Source of the DNA: Bacillus sp. MM2020_1
GTDB lineage: Bacteria > Bacillota > Bacilli > Bacillales > Cytobacillaceae
DNA length: 40,463 nt
Direction: 5' to 3'
NCBI GenBank assembly: GCA_011250595.1
Contig: JAANMP010000043.1
Location: 1 to 40,463, forward strand
The first letter of the stretch is position 1. Each line of letters opens with the position of its first letter. The position numbers were made by a program, and so were the translations under genes. Under the pieces are notes generated by a model. The model searched no databases. It saw only the letters and a program-made list of their open reading frames with translations, and was not told the DNA's origin. This document shows, piece by piece, positions 1 to 7,043 of this stretch.

Positions 1-85
1 AGACAACGATTAGCTCATTAAAGCGACTCGAGCCTTTTAAATTATTTTTTAAAAATTCAAATAAATAGTAGCCAAATATTAATGC

Positions 86-132
86 TTGTTATACAATATA
101 TTTATTATTAACATTCTGTTACATAACAGAAT
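86..132 (+). promoter_or_regulatory. Candidate promoter with 20-bp inverted repeat
   Basis: A weak sigma-A-like promoter (TTGTTA at 86-91, 17-nt spacer, TAACAT at 109-114) is followed by ATTCTGTTACATAACAGAAT at 113-132. That is two 9-nt perfect inverted arms around CA, overlapping the expected -10 and start site. The geometry suits a repressor operator for the gene at 206; the repressor is unknown. Positions 1-85 hold nothing recognisable. Confidence 0.4.
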
Positions 133-205
133 AAACAAATTAAACATTCGGGTTACTACTAACATGGATACGAATTAAAAAAATGAGAGAAAAGGGGAAA
201 ATACG

Positions 206-526
206 ATGAACAAAACTGATTCGATTGCACGTAGAATACTAGGTTGGAAGTTAAATCGATGGGATCGCTGGTATGATTTTGAAAAGGCTACCTTCATCCA
301 CGAATCAGATTTTCAGCCCGAGAAAAATCTTGACCATGCCATGCTAATCGTGGACAGATTAAAGGATTTTGGCTATACCTTTACAACCAATGGAGAATCA
401 GAAGCGAGCTTTAATGACTTCCGTGCAACTGGAAAAACCCTATCACAAGCCATTACGAATGCTGCCTACACCATCATTGAAAATAACGTGGAAGATAGGT
501 CGACCATTTGGGCACAATTGTGCTAA
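206..526 (+). CDS. Phage-type ABA-sandwich domain protein (BC1872-like)
   Basis: This 106-residue protein has the layout of the small phage 'ABA sandwich' (BC1872-like) family. It begins with a helix ending in a conserved GW (IARRILGWKL), followed by a loop containing FQPEKNLDHAMLIVDRL, a short strand block and a C-terminal helix (SQAITNAAYTIIENN). The ATG has a good AAGGGGA ribosome binding site. Family members are common in prophages and as isolated chromosomal genes, and their biochemical role is not known. No other phage gene is near it, so it is probably a domesticated or leftover gene. A 20-bp inverted repeat in its promoter suggests regulated expression. The family assignment comes from pattern recognition, not a search. 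Confidence 0.65.
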   Translation: MNKTDSIARRILGWKLNRWDRWYDFEKATFIHESDFQPEKNLDHAMLIVDRLKDFGYTFTTNGESEASFNDFRATGKTLSQAITNAAYTIIENNVEDRSTIWAQLC

Positions 527-536
527 TACTAATAAC

Positions 537-581
537 AAAAGGAGTTGATTACCCACGTATGGTAGGTTATCAACTCCTTTT
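537..581. terminator. Bidirectional terminator
   Basis: AAAAGGAGTTGAT at 537-549 pairs perfectly with ATCAACTCCTTTT at 569-581. The stem has A/T tracts on both sides, so it can serve both the gene at 206 (plus) and the minus-strand gene ending at 584. Confidence 0.85.
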
Positions 582-583
582 AT

Positions 584-988
584 TCATACCTGAGCTTTCA
601 AATGATTGATTAATTCTGTACCATATGAGTTATCAATTGCACAAAGCCATTCACCTTGTGAATTTTTCTTAAACACATAAGTCGCCCTTCGATCCATCGA
701 ATATTCCGAATCTTCTTTATTGGAAGTGAGTAGTGTCTGGGAAAGGACTAACGCCGTATCACCAGCTTCTAGAATTATCATTTCACCCTGTGTTGGTACA
801 ACGCTGTTATTGAAATAGTTGGCAATGGCAATAAATGCTTGCTTGATATCCTCTTTTCCCCGTGCAATCATCCCTGGCTTTACTATCAAGATGGCATCAT
901 CGGTATAATAATTCATCAACGTATCAAAATCTTCTTGTTTGATTGCAATATCACACTTTTTAATGATCTCTTTTAATTCGTGTTCCAT
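584..988 (-). CDS. NTF2-like (SnoaL/DUF4440-type) protein
   Basis: This 134-residue protein has the cone-shaped NTF2-like fold signature. An N-terminal helix is followed by [20 protein letters not shown], then a '[10 protein letters not shown]' helix and C-terminal strands with [22 protein letters not shown]. Such proteins resemble the SnoaL/SgcJ families; many bind small hydrophobic ligands, and no catalytic residue can be assigned here. The start has a strong AGGAGGGA site. It is the third gene on the minus strand after an ECF-type sigma factor and a ClpP paralogue, 34 nt behind clpP, and is probably co-transcribed with them. Some ECF sigma groups carry a fused C-terminal SnoaL-like domain that tunes sigma activity, so a stand-alone protein here may have a related role. 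That role is inference. Confidence 0.7.
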   Translation of the reverse strand: MEHELKEIIKKCDIAIKQEDFDTLMNYYTDDAILIVKPGMIARGKEDIKQAFIAIANYFNNSVVPTQGEMIILEAGDTALVLSQTLLTSNKEDSEYSMDRRATYVFKKNSQGEWLCAIDNSYGTELINHLKAQV

Positions 989-1022
989 CCTCTATTCCCT
1001 CCTATACATACTCAAATTAACC

Positions 1023-1604
1023 TCATTTCGGATAGAGAATCTCATCGATGATCCCATATTCTTTCGCCTCTTCGGCACTCATGAAGTAATCCCGGTCCGT
1101 ATCCTTCGCTACCTTTTCAAGCGGTTGTCCGGTCCTTTCTGAAATTATTTGATTGATATGCTCTCTTAGCTTTAATATTCTTCGTGCGGAAATTTCAATC
1201 TCCGTTGCCTGCCCTTTTGCCCCTCCTAAGGGCTGATGAATCATAATTTCACTATTCGGCAGTGCATACCGTTTTCCCTTTTTTCCTGCAAGCAGTAACA
1301 TCGCCCCAAATGATGCGGCCATTCCTGTGCAGATTGTCCTGACGTCCGGCTTAATGTATTGCATTGTGTCAAAGATAGCGAAGCCAGCGGTAGTCAAGCC
1401 TCCCGGGCTATTAATATAAAGCGAAATTTCTTTATCCGGTGCGTCTGCTGCTAAAAATAATAATTGGGCAACCACACTATTGGCAGTATGTTCATTTATT
1501 TCATCACCAATGATGATAATTCTGTCCTTTAACAATCTTGAGTAAATATCATAAGAACGTTCCCCACGATTCGATTGTTCGATTACATATGGAATGGTAC
1601 TCAT
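1023..1604 (-). CDS. clpP: ClpP-family ATP-dependent protease subunit (paralogue)
   Basis: A complete 193-residue ClpP peptidase. The catalytic triad is visible: Ser98 in GMAASFG, His123 in MIHQPLGG and Asp172 in DTDRDYF, the positions used in Bacillus subtilis ClpP. The oxyanion-loop region INSPGG and the handle helix ([14 protein letters not shown]) are intact. ClpP forms a tetradecamer that degrades substrates delivered by ClpX or ClpC. The usual housekeeping clpP of Bacillus is monocistronic and CtsR-regulated. Here the gene lies 27 nt behind a sigma-factor gene, and no CtsR-like heptad repeat was noticed ahead of it, so I take it as a second, specialised copy. The ribosome binding site is AAGGAGGG. 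Confidence 0.93.
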   Translation of the reverse strand: MSTIPYVIEQSNRGERSYDIYSRLLKDRIIIIGDEINEHTANSVVAQLLFLAADAPDKEISLYINSPGGLTTAGFAIFDTMQYIKPDVRTICTGMAASFGAMLLLAGKKGKRYALPNSEIMIHQPLGGAKGQATEIEISARRILKLREHINQIISERTGQPLEKVAKDTDRDYFMSAEEAKEYGIIDEILYPK

Positions 1605-1631
1605 TCCAATCCCTCCTTAAAAGCAATTTGG

Positions 1632-2351
1632 CTATGCAGCCATGCAGAGAGTGCTTGAAGGAGAATAATCCGATTTGGACCGTATTTTACCTGTCACCAA
1701 CATAGAAACTTCACTATTTATTCTTACTGGAATTGATTCAATGAGGATAGTTGGATCTTGATTTTTTAATGCCTCATAAAATAGATCCGAAAGCTGTTCC
1801 CTTTCATTCTCACCCCAAAAGGATTCCGCCGAAAGGAATTGTTGTTCTTCATTTATTTTTTCCAAACGCTTTTTGGCACGATGAAGATTGGACTTCACTG
1901 CCATTTCTGTAGAATCTAATATTGATGCGATCTCCTTCAGCTGGTATTGAAATCCCTCTTTTAACAAAAAGATAATCGCTTGATTAGGCGTAAAGTTCTT
2001 CACGAGTATATCAACCAATTCCCTTGTGTCATCAACTGAATTTGTTAAAGCAGTATTGGCAGAATCGAGATTTGCCTCCACTATTTCCTTTTTTCTTCTT
2101 CGAAGCATATCTACCCAATGATTATAAGCAATCTTATTTAGTAAAGCAGTGGACATCTTTTGCTGATTACTGCAATATTTTAACGCCTTAATAAAAGTCT
2201 CTTGTGCAATTTCGTCTCCATCCCATCCATTTCGGGTAAGAAAGTGACAATATCGTTGAAGTTTTGGATAATTTTCAATCCAAAAATCCTCCCCAATCCT
2301 ATCTTCAAGCTCTTTCCCCTCCAGGGTGACTTGACTAAGTTTGTGTGACAT
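1632..2351 (-). CDS. Sigma-70 family (ECF-like) RNA polymerase sigma factor with C-terminal extension
   Basis: A 239-residue protein with region 2 at about residues 20-90 (YCHFLTRNGWDGDEIAQETFIKALKYC, then KIAYNHWVDMLRRRKK). Region 4 is at about 105-165 (FTPNQAIIFLLKEGFQYQLKEIASILDSTEMAVKSNLHRAKKRLEK, a typical ECF helix-turn-helix). About 70 further residues after region 4 are not part of a minimal ECF factor and may be regulatory. I chose the ATG at 2351 because AAAGGAG sits 8 nt ahead of it; the GTG nine bases upstream overlaps that site. No anti-sigma gene is adjacent. The downstream genes are clpP and an NTF2-like protein, so control by proteolysis or by a small-ligand partner is possible (inference). 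Confidence 0.85.
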   Translation of the reverse strand: MSHKLSQVTLEGKELEDRIGEDFWIENYPKLQRYCHFLTRNGWDGDEIAQETFIKALKYCSNQQKMSTALLNKIAYNHWVDMLRRRKKEIVEANLDSANTALTNSVDDTRELVDILVKNFTPNQAIIFLLKEGFQYQLKEIASILDSTEMAVKSNLHRAKKRLEKINEEQQFLSAESFWGENEREQLSDLFYEALKNQDPTILIESIPVRINSEVSMLVTGKIRSKSDYSPSSTLCMAA

Positions 2352-2506
2352 TGATTCCACTCCTTTGCACTCTCTACATTATTAACGTTTCAATTAACTG
2401 AAAAGATACGGGGGGATAATTTTTTTTGATAATATAGGATGCTCCCATTATATTCATATTTAACCGATGGAGAAGAAATTTAGATGATTTTGGTGAAAAA
2501 TAATGA

Positions 2507-2534
2507 TGGACTATTTTTATAAGCCTGATATAAT
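2507..2534 (+). promoter_or_regulatory. Sigma-A promoter (extended -10)
   Basis: TGGACT at 2507-2512, a 16-nt spacer and a perfect TGATATAAT extended -10 at 2526-2534, 40 nt before the small gene at 2575. Confidence 0.65.
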
Positions 2535-2574
2535 CCATATATAAAACAATAATTTATTTTTAAAGGTGGACATT

Positions 2575-2772
2575 ATGGCGAACACTTGTAGATATGTTGT
2601 CAACGCACTTGGTAAAGGTGGGGAAACATATTATACGCTTTGTAAAGATAAACAAGAATTACAGAATTGGATTACAACCAATCAAGAAAAATTGATTATG
2701 GAAGAACTAAAGGTAATTGATAAGAATCAAACTTTGTTCTCTAAACTATTTAACTTAAAAAAATTATATTAA
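2575..2772 (+). CDS. Small protein of unknown function (65 aa)
   Basis: A 65-residue hydrophilic protein that I do not recognise. It starts MANTCRYVVNALGKGG and contains two Cys residues (TCRY, TLCKD), with a Lys/Glu-rich middle. The ATG at 2575 is preferred over the in-frame GTG at 2566 because AAAGGTGG lies directly ahead with a 5-6 nt gap and would overlap the GTG. The gene has its own extended -10 promoter and a strong terminator, so it is a real monocistronic unit. It has no membrane segment or signal peptide and stands divergent to the sigma-factor gene. Confidence 0.7.
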   Translation: MANTCRYVVNALGKGGETYYTLCKDKQELQNWITTNQEKLIMEELKVIDKNQTLFSKLFNLKKLY

Positions 2773-2779
2773 TTTTTCA

Positions 2780-2815
2780 GACGCCATTCTTAATAGAATG
2801 GCGTCATTATTTTTG
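2780..2815 (+). terminator. Rho-independent terminator
   Basis: An 11-bp perfect stem (GACGCCATTCT / AGAATGGCGTC) with a TAAT loop, followed by ATTATTTTTG. Confidence 0.9.
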
Positions 2816-2840
2816 TAGATTACTAGTCGATGATAATAAG

Positions 2841-2869
2841 TTGGAATTTTTTGTGAATAAAACTATAAT
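2841..2869 (+). promoter_or_regulatory. Sigma-A promoter
   Basis: TTGGAA at 2841-2846, a 17-nt spacer and a perfect TATAAT at 2864-2869, upstream of the small gene at 2896. Confidence 0.75.
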
Positions 2870-2895
2870 ATATTTAATGTAGGGGGTGCTTGTTT

Positions 2896-3093
2896 GTGAA
2901 GGAATTGAAAGAAAATAATAGCCAACCAGGTTCCAATAACAACAAAAATGATATAAGAGTAAATAATAATTTCACTTTAACCATTAACCTTGGGGATCCC
3001 TTAAATTTATTTGCGCTTATCGGCAGCATTTATGTAGTTAAGCGATTGGTAAAAAAACGTAAAGCCAGACGTAAAAAAATGCAATGGCCTTAA
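2896..3093 (+). CDS. Small membrane-anchored protein with polybasic tail
   Basis: A 65-residue protein of unknown function. An Asn-rich N-terminal half (NNSQPGSNNNKND) leads into one membrane-spanning segment (LNLFALIGSIYVV, about residues 37-50) and a strongly basic tail (KRLVKKRKARRKK). By the positive-inside rule the tail should face the cytoplasm and the Asn-rich end the outside. The GTG at 2896 is chosen because AGGGGGTG ends about 7 nt ahead of it; a TTG at 2890 is the alternative. The gene has a good sigma-A promoter, and its terminator stem begins inside the last codons. Confidence 0.65.
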   Translation: MKELKENNSQPGSNNNKNDIRVNNNFTLTINLGDPLNLFALIGSIYVVKRLVKKRKARRKKMQWP

Positions 3094-3110
3094 ACCATAG
3101 CATTTTTTCT
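3073..3110 (+). terminator. Terminator overlapping the gene end
   Basis: AAAAAATGC at the end of the coding region pairs with GCATTTTTT (3100-3108). The inner arms AATGG/CCATA extend the stem with one mismatch. The stop codon lies in the loop. Confidence 0.8.
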
Positions 3111-3124
3111 TTTCCGAGTACTTT

Positions 3125-3493
3125 TCAGTCTTCTAATTCTCTTAATTTCTTTCTTAATTCAATCATTACAGCTCTCGGGTTCTCTACTTCAAAAATGACA
3201 TATTTATATTTTCCGAAATTCTCAAGCTCTAAATGGACTAGTGGCACCTTATGTTCAGATGAAATGAAATACCATTCATTTCCAAACTTAAAACTGCCTT
3301 CGTAAATATTAAGTGGTGCGATGGCAGTACCGGGCATGCGAAGCATCCACATAGGCGGGTCAAAGTCATCAATATAAACATTTTCAATAGCTTTGTAAGG
3401 AATTTTCAACTGCCACTTTAATGCAAAAATGCTTAATATTCCTGTTAACTTCAGTACGAATTCTTCCTCTTTAAAGTGCACTTCCCTTCCCAT
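3125..3493 (-). CDS. Bacterial PH-like domain protein
   Basis: A 122-residue protein dominated by alternating strands and ending in an amphipathic helix (NPRAVMIELRKKLRELE), the order of a small pleckstrin-homology-like domain. Useful landmarks are KIPYKAIENVYIDDFDPP in the first half and NEWYFISSEHKVPLVHLEL in the second. It resembles single-domain bacterial PH proteins such as the SunI-type immunity family, but without the N-terminal membrane anchor that SunI has. Function is unknown. The start has an AGGTGA site. The family call is tentative and from pattern only. Confidence 0.55.
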   Translation of the reverse strand: MGREVHFKEEEFVLKLTGILSIFALKWQLKIPYKAIENVYIDDFDPPMWMLRMPGTAIAPLNIYEGSFKFGNEWYFISSEHKVPLVHLELENFGKYKYVIFEVENPRAVMIELRKKLRELED

Positions 3494-3573
3494 AAAGGGT
3501 CACCTCACCTGCAGATTTGAAACATACCATCATCTATATTTTACCACTGGAAGATTCCGGTAGCCAATTATTT

Positions 3574-4935
3574 TTAAAAATTATCTACACTGACAAATTT
3601 CCTTCTTTGAATGTAGATGAGCCTGATGGAAAGGGCGATTCCGGCTGCGAGCAGACCAATGGTTAAGCCGATCCAATAGCCTGTTGCACCTAAACTAGTG
3701 TAATTGGCAAGCAGATAACCTGCTGGAAGACAGATGAGCCAATAGGCGATTAATGACATAATAAAGGCAAGATTGACATCCTTATACCCTCTTAAGGCAG
3801 CTTGTGCAGTCGCCTGAATGGCATCACAAATTTGGAAAAACAGCGCAAAGATTAGAAAATTAGCTGTTAAGTTAATAACGGCCGTTTCATTCGAATAAAA
3901 ACCAGCCACTTGATAGCGAAAGATGACTACCAATAACCCAGTCACAACGGCAATTAGAATAGCCAGATAAACACCTAACCAACTGTATTGTTTGGCATCT
4001 TTATAACGCCTTGCCCCTACTTCATACCCGACAAGTACTGTCAGAGCCGTGGAAATACTAATCGGGATCATGTAAAGAAACGAAACAATATTTAAGGCAG
4101 ATTGATAGGCAGCAATAGTAGTAACATTAAATTTACTTAAAAGAATGGTAACCAACGCAAACATACTCGTTTCAAAGAATGTTGAAAGGCCCATCGGCAC
4201 ACCAATCTTTAATATCTCTTTACATTTATCCCAAGAAAACTCTTTAATATCGGCGAAAACCGGGTACGAAGAGAATGGTTCTTGTGTTCTAACAATGAAG
4301 ACCGTCATCAGCATAATCGCCAAATACGTAAATGATGTCGCATACCCTGCCCCGGCACCCCCAAGCTCCGGAAAACCCAATTTTCCAAAGATGAGCACAT
4401 AGTTCAAAAAGAAATTAGCAGGTAATGATAATAACATGATGATCATGATGACCCTTGTTTTTCCAAGGGCATAAATAAAGGATCTTAACACATTAAAAAT
4501 AAATAAAGGAAGAATTCCATAGCTGAGTCCAACTAGATAATCAAAGGCAGTTTCTTGAACGCCTGTAGGCAGTTTCATTTTATCCAGGAGCGGGTCTAAT
4601 AAAAAGCATCCAAAAATAATCACCAATGATGCAATCAGAATGGAAAGATAGATTCCATGCTTCACAATTGATGCCACTTCATTGCTCTTTTTTTCACCAA
4701 AGCGTTGGGCGGCAATAGGTGAAACAGCAAGGAGTATCCCGCTGATCCCCGTAAATATCGGACTCCAAATCGACGAGCCAATCGCAACGCCAGCTAATGC
4801 GGTGGAATTGTACTTCCCTGACATAATCGTATTAAAAAACACCATTGAAAACATCCCGAGCTGAGTAATTAAGATAGGAATTAACAAGATCAATATTTGC
4901 TTTGTTTTTTCCTTTAAGGTAAAGGTTTGATTCAT
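3574..4935 (-). CDS. MATE-family multidrug exporter
   Basis: A 453-residue integral membrane protein with about twelve hydrophobic segments, the length and topology of MATE (NorM/MdtK/DinF) transporters. The family's internal duplication is visible: the N-half has PILITQLGMFSMVFFNTIMSGKY and the C-half PMGLSTFFETSMFALVTILLS, both with the conserved helix-1 type pattern. Family members exchange Na+ or H+ for cationic drugs. The ATG has an AAGGAGAA site. It is monocistronic on the minus strand. The substrate cannot be deduced. Confidence 0.92.
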   Translation of the reverse strand: MNQTFTLKEKTKQILILLIPILITQLGMFSMVFFNTIMSGKYNSTALAGVAIGSSIWSPIFTGISGILLAVSPIAAQRFGEKKSNEVASIVKHGIYLSILIASLVIIFGCFLLDPLLDKMKLPTGVQETAFDYLVGLSYGILPLFIFNVLRSFIYALGKTRVIMIIMLLSLPANFFLNYVLIFGKLGFPELGGAGAGYATSFTYLAIMLMTVFIVRTQEPFSSYPVFADIKEFSWDKCKEILKIGVPMGLSTFFETSMFALVTILLSKFNVTTIAAYQSALNIVSFLYMIPISISTALTVLVGYEVGARRYKDAKQYSWLGVYLAILIAVVTGLLVVIFRYQVAGFYSNETAVINLTANFLIFALFFQICDAIQATAQAALRGYKDVNLAFIMSLIAYWLICLPAGYLLANYTSLGATGYWIGLTIGLLAAGIALSIRLIYIQRRKFVSVDNF

Positions 4936-5156
4936 AGATAGGTTCTCCTTGATAAATAAAAATCCGAAACTTCATTATACTCTATTTTGGATTATTATTC
5001 CTCAATTAAATTGGAGAACATTGTAGTAATTGACTTGTTTAATTCTAATTGGCACGATGTGTGATTGTGACCTCTTCTATCCAAGATGTGATTCCGGTCA
5101 CCACTTCAAACCTTTCATTATTTTAAAATAAATACAAAGGGACCGGTGATATTGAC

Positions 5157-5435
5157 ATGGAAAAACATATGATTGATTTTGCTGTTTTTGAAAGCTATCA
5201 CAATCGGCAGGTAATTCTGAACTACTATGATGAAGAGGATTTTTTATGGAAAAGAGATGGATTTCACTTTCAATCTATCCAGTTATTAAATAACCAGCTG
5301 TTATTTTCAAAAAAGGTTGGGAATAACCAAACCATTTCATTGAAAAATTATGATACCGTTGCTAGAAACAATGATTTTCAAAATTATTTTATATTAAGAA
5401 AGGGAGAGGCACGGTTAGAGATCTATTTCCCTTAA
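5157..5435 (+). CDS. Hypothetical protein (92 aa)
   Basis: A 92-residue soluble protein rich in aromatic and charged residues, predicted to be mostly strands (HNRQVILNYYDEEDFLWKRDGFHF, then LRKGEARLEIYF). I do not recognise it. The start has a weak GGTGAT site about 6 nt ahead. It ends at a bidirectional terminator shared with the next, convergent gene. The 220 bases before it contain no convincing promoter. Confidence 0.6.
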   Translation: MEKHMIDFAVFESYHNRQVILNYYDEEDFLWKRDGFHFQSIQLLNNQLLFSKKVGNNQTISLKNYDTVARNNDFQNYFILRKGEARLEIYFP

Positions 5436-5443
5436 AATAATAA

Positions 5444-5475
5444 AAATAGGACCTCCATGAGAGCGTCCTATTTCT
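5444..5475. terminator. Bidirectional terminator
   Basis: AAATAGGAC at 5444-5452 pairs with GTCCTATTT at 5465-5473. It lies between convergent genes; the minus-strand stop codon falls inside the stem. Confidence 0.8.
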
Positions 5476-6292
5476 TTACAATTTTTGACGGGTTATTGAT
5501 TTTATATGGCACAGGCACATCTACTAAAAATTCTTCGGCCACATCTTTTCCCTTACCAAGCTTCTTAGCAGCCACTTTTCCATCGAATTCCAATGAATCC
5601 CCTAACGCCAGTTCAACCTTTTTGAGTGTCTTACTATGACTGCACCAAGCCAGTCCAATTTCAAGTGGATTTTCCTCCTGGACGACCTGTACATTTTCTA
5701 AGACAACTACTTCATCATTTTCTTCATTAAATGGATTGTAGACAAGCGCAAACTGTTTGACACTTGCAGTAAAATGGACTTTATCGATCGGAAGTTCGAG
5801 TTTTGGTGCCTTCTCCTTTTTAGGTTTCTTTTCCTTTGGTGCCTTAGCTGCTTCCTTTTTGGCAGGTTTTTCGGCTGGTTCAGAGGTAACCTCTGCAATT
5901 ATTAGGTCATTTCCATCACTTGTCACAAGTTCGGGGCCAGCGGTTTCTTTTTCATCAAAAGTTAACAGGCTTTCTTTTCCAAAGCTCGATTGTTGCATTT
6001 CCTTTAAATAGGCCGGGTGGATGCAGGTGAGATTTCCGTCTTGGAATTCAATCACTAGCGTATTAATATCCAACGCGCTCCCGTAAGTTTCATACCCTTT
6101 AATGGTCACAAGACGCTGATAGTTTCGGTCCTTATACCAGAATTCCTTTTTCGCTTCCCGTGCCGAGGATAAACCCCATTCCCTAAGCTTCGCCTTATAA
6201 TGATCAATATCAAGAAAGGTTTCATACTCACCTTTTGGCGGAATATATTTCGTCAACTCTGACTGTTCCAATTGCGGACGCTGAATTATCAT
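5468..6292 (-). CDS. Conserved protein of unknown function with charged Ala/Lys/Pro linker
   Basis: A 274-residue protein in two blocks. Residues 1-105 form a compact region (EYETFLDIDHYKAKLREWGL, then DRNYQRLVTIKGYETYGSALDINTLVIEFQDG). A Lys/Ala/Glu/Pro-rich linker at about 140-165 resembles flexible spacers. A beta-rich C-terminal domain (DKVHFTASVKQFALVYNPF to the end) follows. I do not recognise a named domain. The ATG at 6292 is preferred over an upstream TTG at 6337 because AAGGAAGTG lies 8 nt ahead of it. No signal peptide is present, so it is probably cytoplasmic. Confidence 0.65.
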   Translation of the reverse strand: MIIQRPQLEQSELTKYIPPKGEYETFLDIDHYKAKLREWGLSSAREAKKEFWYKDRNYQRLVTIKGYETYGSALDINTLVIEFQDGNLTCIHPAYLKEMQQSSFGKESLLTFDEKETAGPELVTSDGNDLIIAEVTSEPAEKPAKKEAAKAPKEKKPKKEKAPKLELPIDKVHFTASVKQFALVYNPFNEENDEVVVLENVQVVQEENPLEIGLAWCSHSKTLKKVELALGDSLEFDGKVAAKKLGKGKDVAEEFLVDVPVPYKINNPSKIVKK

Positions 6293-6401
6293 CCTAACAC
6301 TTCCTTCTACTATGTATGTGATTTTATTATATTTCAACTACTGCAAATAAAAAAGGGGGAAGAGCTAATCCTCTCCTCCCTCCATTCTCTATATTGAAAT
6401 T

Positions 6402-6429
6402 AAAAAAAGGCTCTACGAGAGAGCCTTTT
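6402..6429 (-). terminator. Terminator of the cold-shock gene
   Basis: On the minus strand AAAAGGCTCT pairs with AGAGCCTTTT (6-bp GC-containing core plus A/T arms), followed by a T run, 23 nt after the csp stop codon. Confidence 0.85.
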
Positions 6430-6452
6430 CCTTCACATTTATGTGGTTTAGA

Positions 6453-6653
6453 TTATGCTTTACGAACGTTAGTAGCTTGTGGTCCACGTTGACCTTGTTC
6501 TACTTCAAAAGTCACTGCTTGACCTTCGTCTAAAGATTTGAAACCTTCGCCTTGGATAGCAGAGAAGTGTACGAATACGTCGTCTCCAGCTTCGCGCTCG
6601 ATGAATCCAAAACCTTTTTCTGCATTAAACCATTTTACTTTACCTTGTTCCAT
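6453..6653 (-). CDS. csp: CspA-family cold-shock protein
   Basis: A 66-residue single cold-shock domain. RNP1 is KGFGFIER and RNP2 VFVHFSAI, with the usual [14 protein letters not shown] start and PQATNVRKA end. It binds single-stranded RNA/DNA and acts as an RNA chaperone and antiterminator. The ATG at 6653 follows AGGAGGAAA; the longer in-frame start is rejected because it lies ahead of this site. A promoter about 130 nt upstream gives a leader of roughly 120 nt with a hairpin near the ribosome binding site, as is usual for csp mRNAs. Which of the Bacillus paralogues (cspB/C/D) it matches cannot be decided. Confidence 0.95.
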   Translation of the reverse strand: MEQGKVKWFNAEKGFGFIEREAGDDVFVHFSAIQGEGFKSLDEGQAVTFEVEQGQRGPQATNVRKA

Positions 6654-6670
6654 TTGTGTTTCCTCCTGCT

Positions 6671-6685
6671 GTGTGCTTTGCACAC
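6671..6685 (-). promoter_or_regulatory. Leader hairpin upstream of the csp ribosome binding site
   Basis: GTGTGC and GCACAC are perfect arms around a 3-nt loop, ending about 4 nt before the AGGAGG of csp in the transcribed direction. Structured csp leaders control translation at low temperature in other bacteria; a role here is inferred. Confidence 0.5.
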
Positions 6686-6779
6686 ATAAAATTACTATCC
6701 TTGCTCAGTTCGATCTTTTAGACAAAAAGCAGTATACCCTTTTTTCATCCTTACCGACTAACAAAAATAATTCTCCCTA

Positions 6780-6808
6780 ACTATAACAGATGGTCCAACA
6801 TAATGCAA
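6780..6808 (-). promoter_or_regulatory. Promoter of the cold-shock gene
   Basis: Minus-strand TTGCAT (6808-6803), a 17-nt spacer and TATAGT (6785-6780). It predicts a start near 6773 and a leader of about 120 nt. The rest of the 360-base gap to 7043 holds a TATAAT at 7004-7009 that may serve the MFS gene, and an orphan AGGAGGTGA at 6901 with no credible gene behind it. Confidence 0.6.
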
Positions 6809-7043
6809 ATGTATCTGAGGAATTTATTATTTCTATTGTAAAAATACTGTGGTTATTCCGTTGTTTTTCAATTCTTGATTAGCATTAATAAAACAATCTA
6901 GGAGGTGAATTTTTACGAATTCAACTTACTTTTTTTCGCCGAATGTATAAAAGTTATTTTTAAATATTATTATTTTTTTAAAAAAATTGCAGTATTCTTG
7001 ATGTATAATGACTATAGAATTTTTATAAAAATGGTGGGTGGAC

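Noticed and set aside
5050..5066. TGGCACGATGTGTGATT as a second sigma-54 promoter before the gene at 5157
   Set aside because: The -12 element lacks the invariant GC at the required spacing (GA is present).
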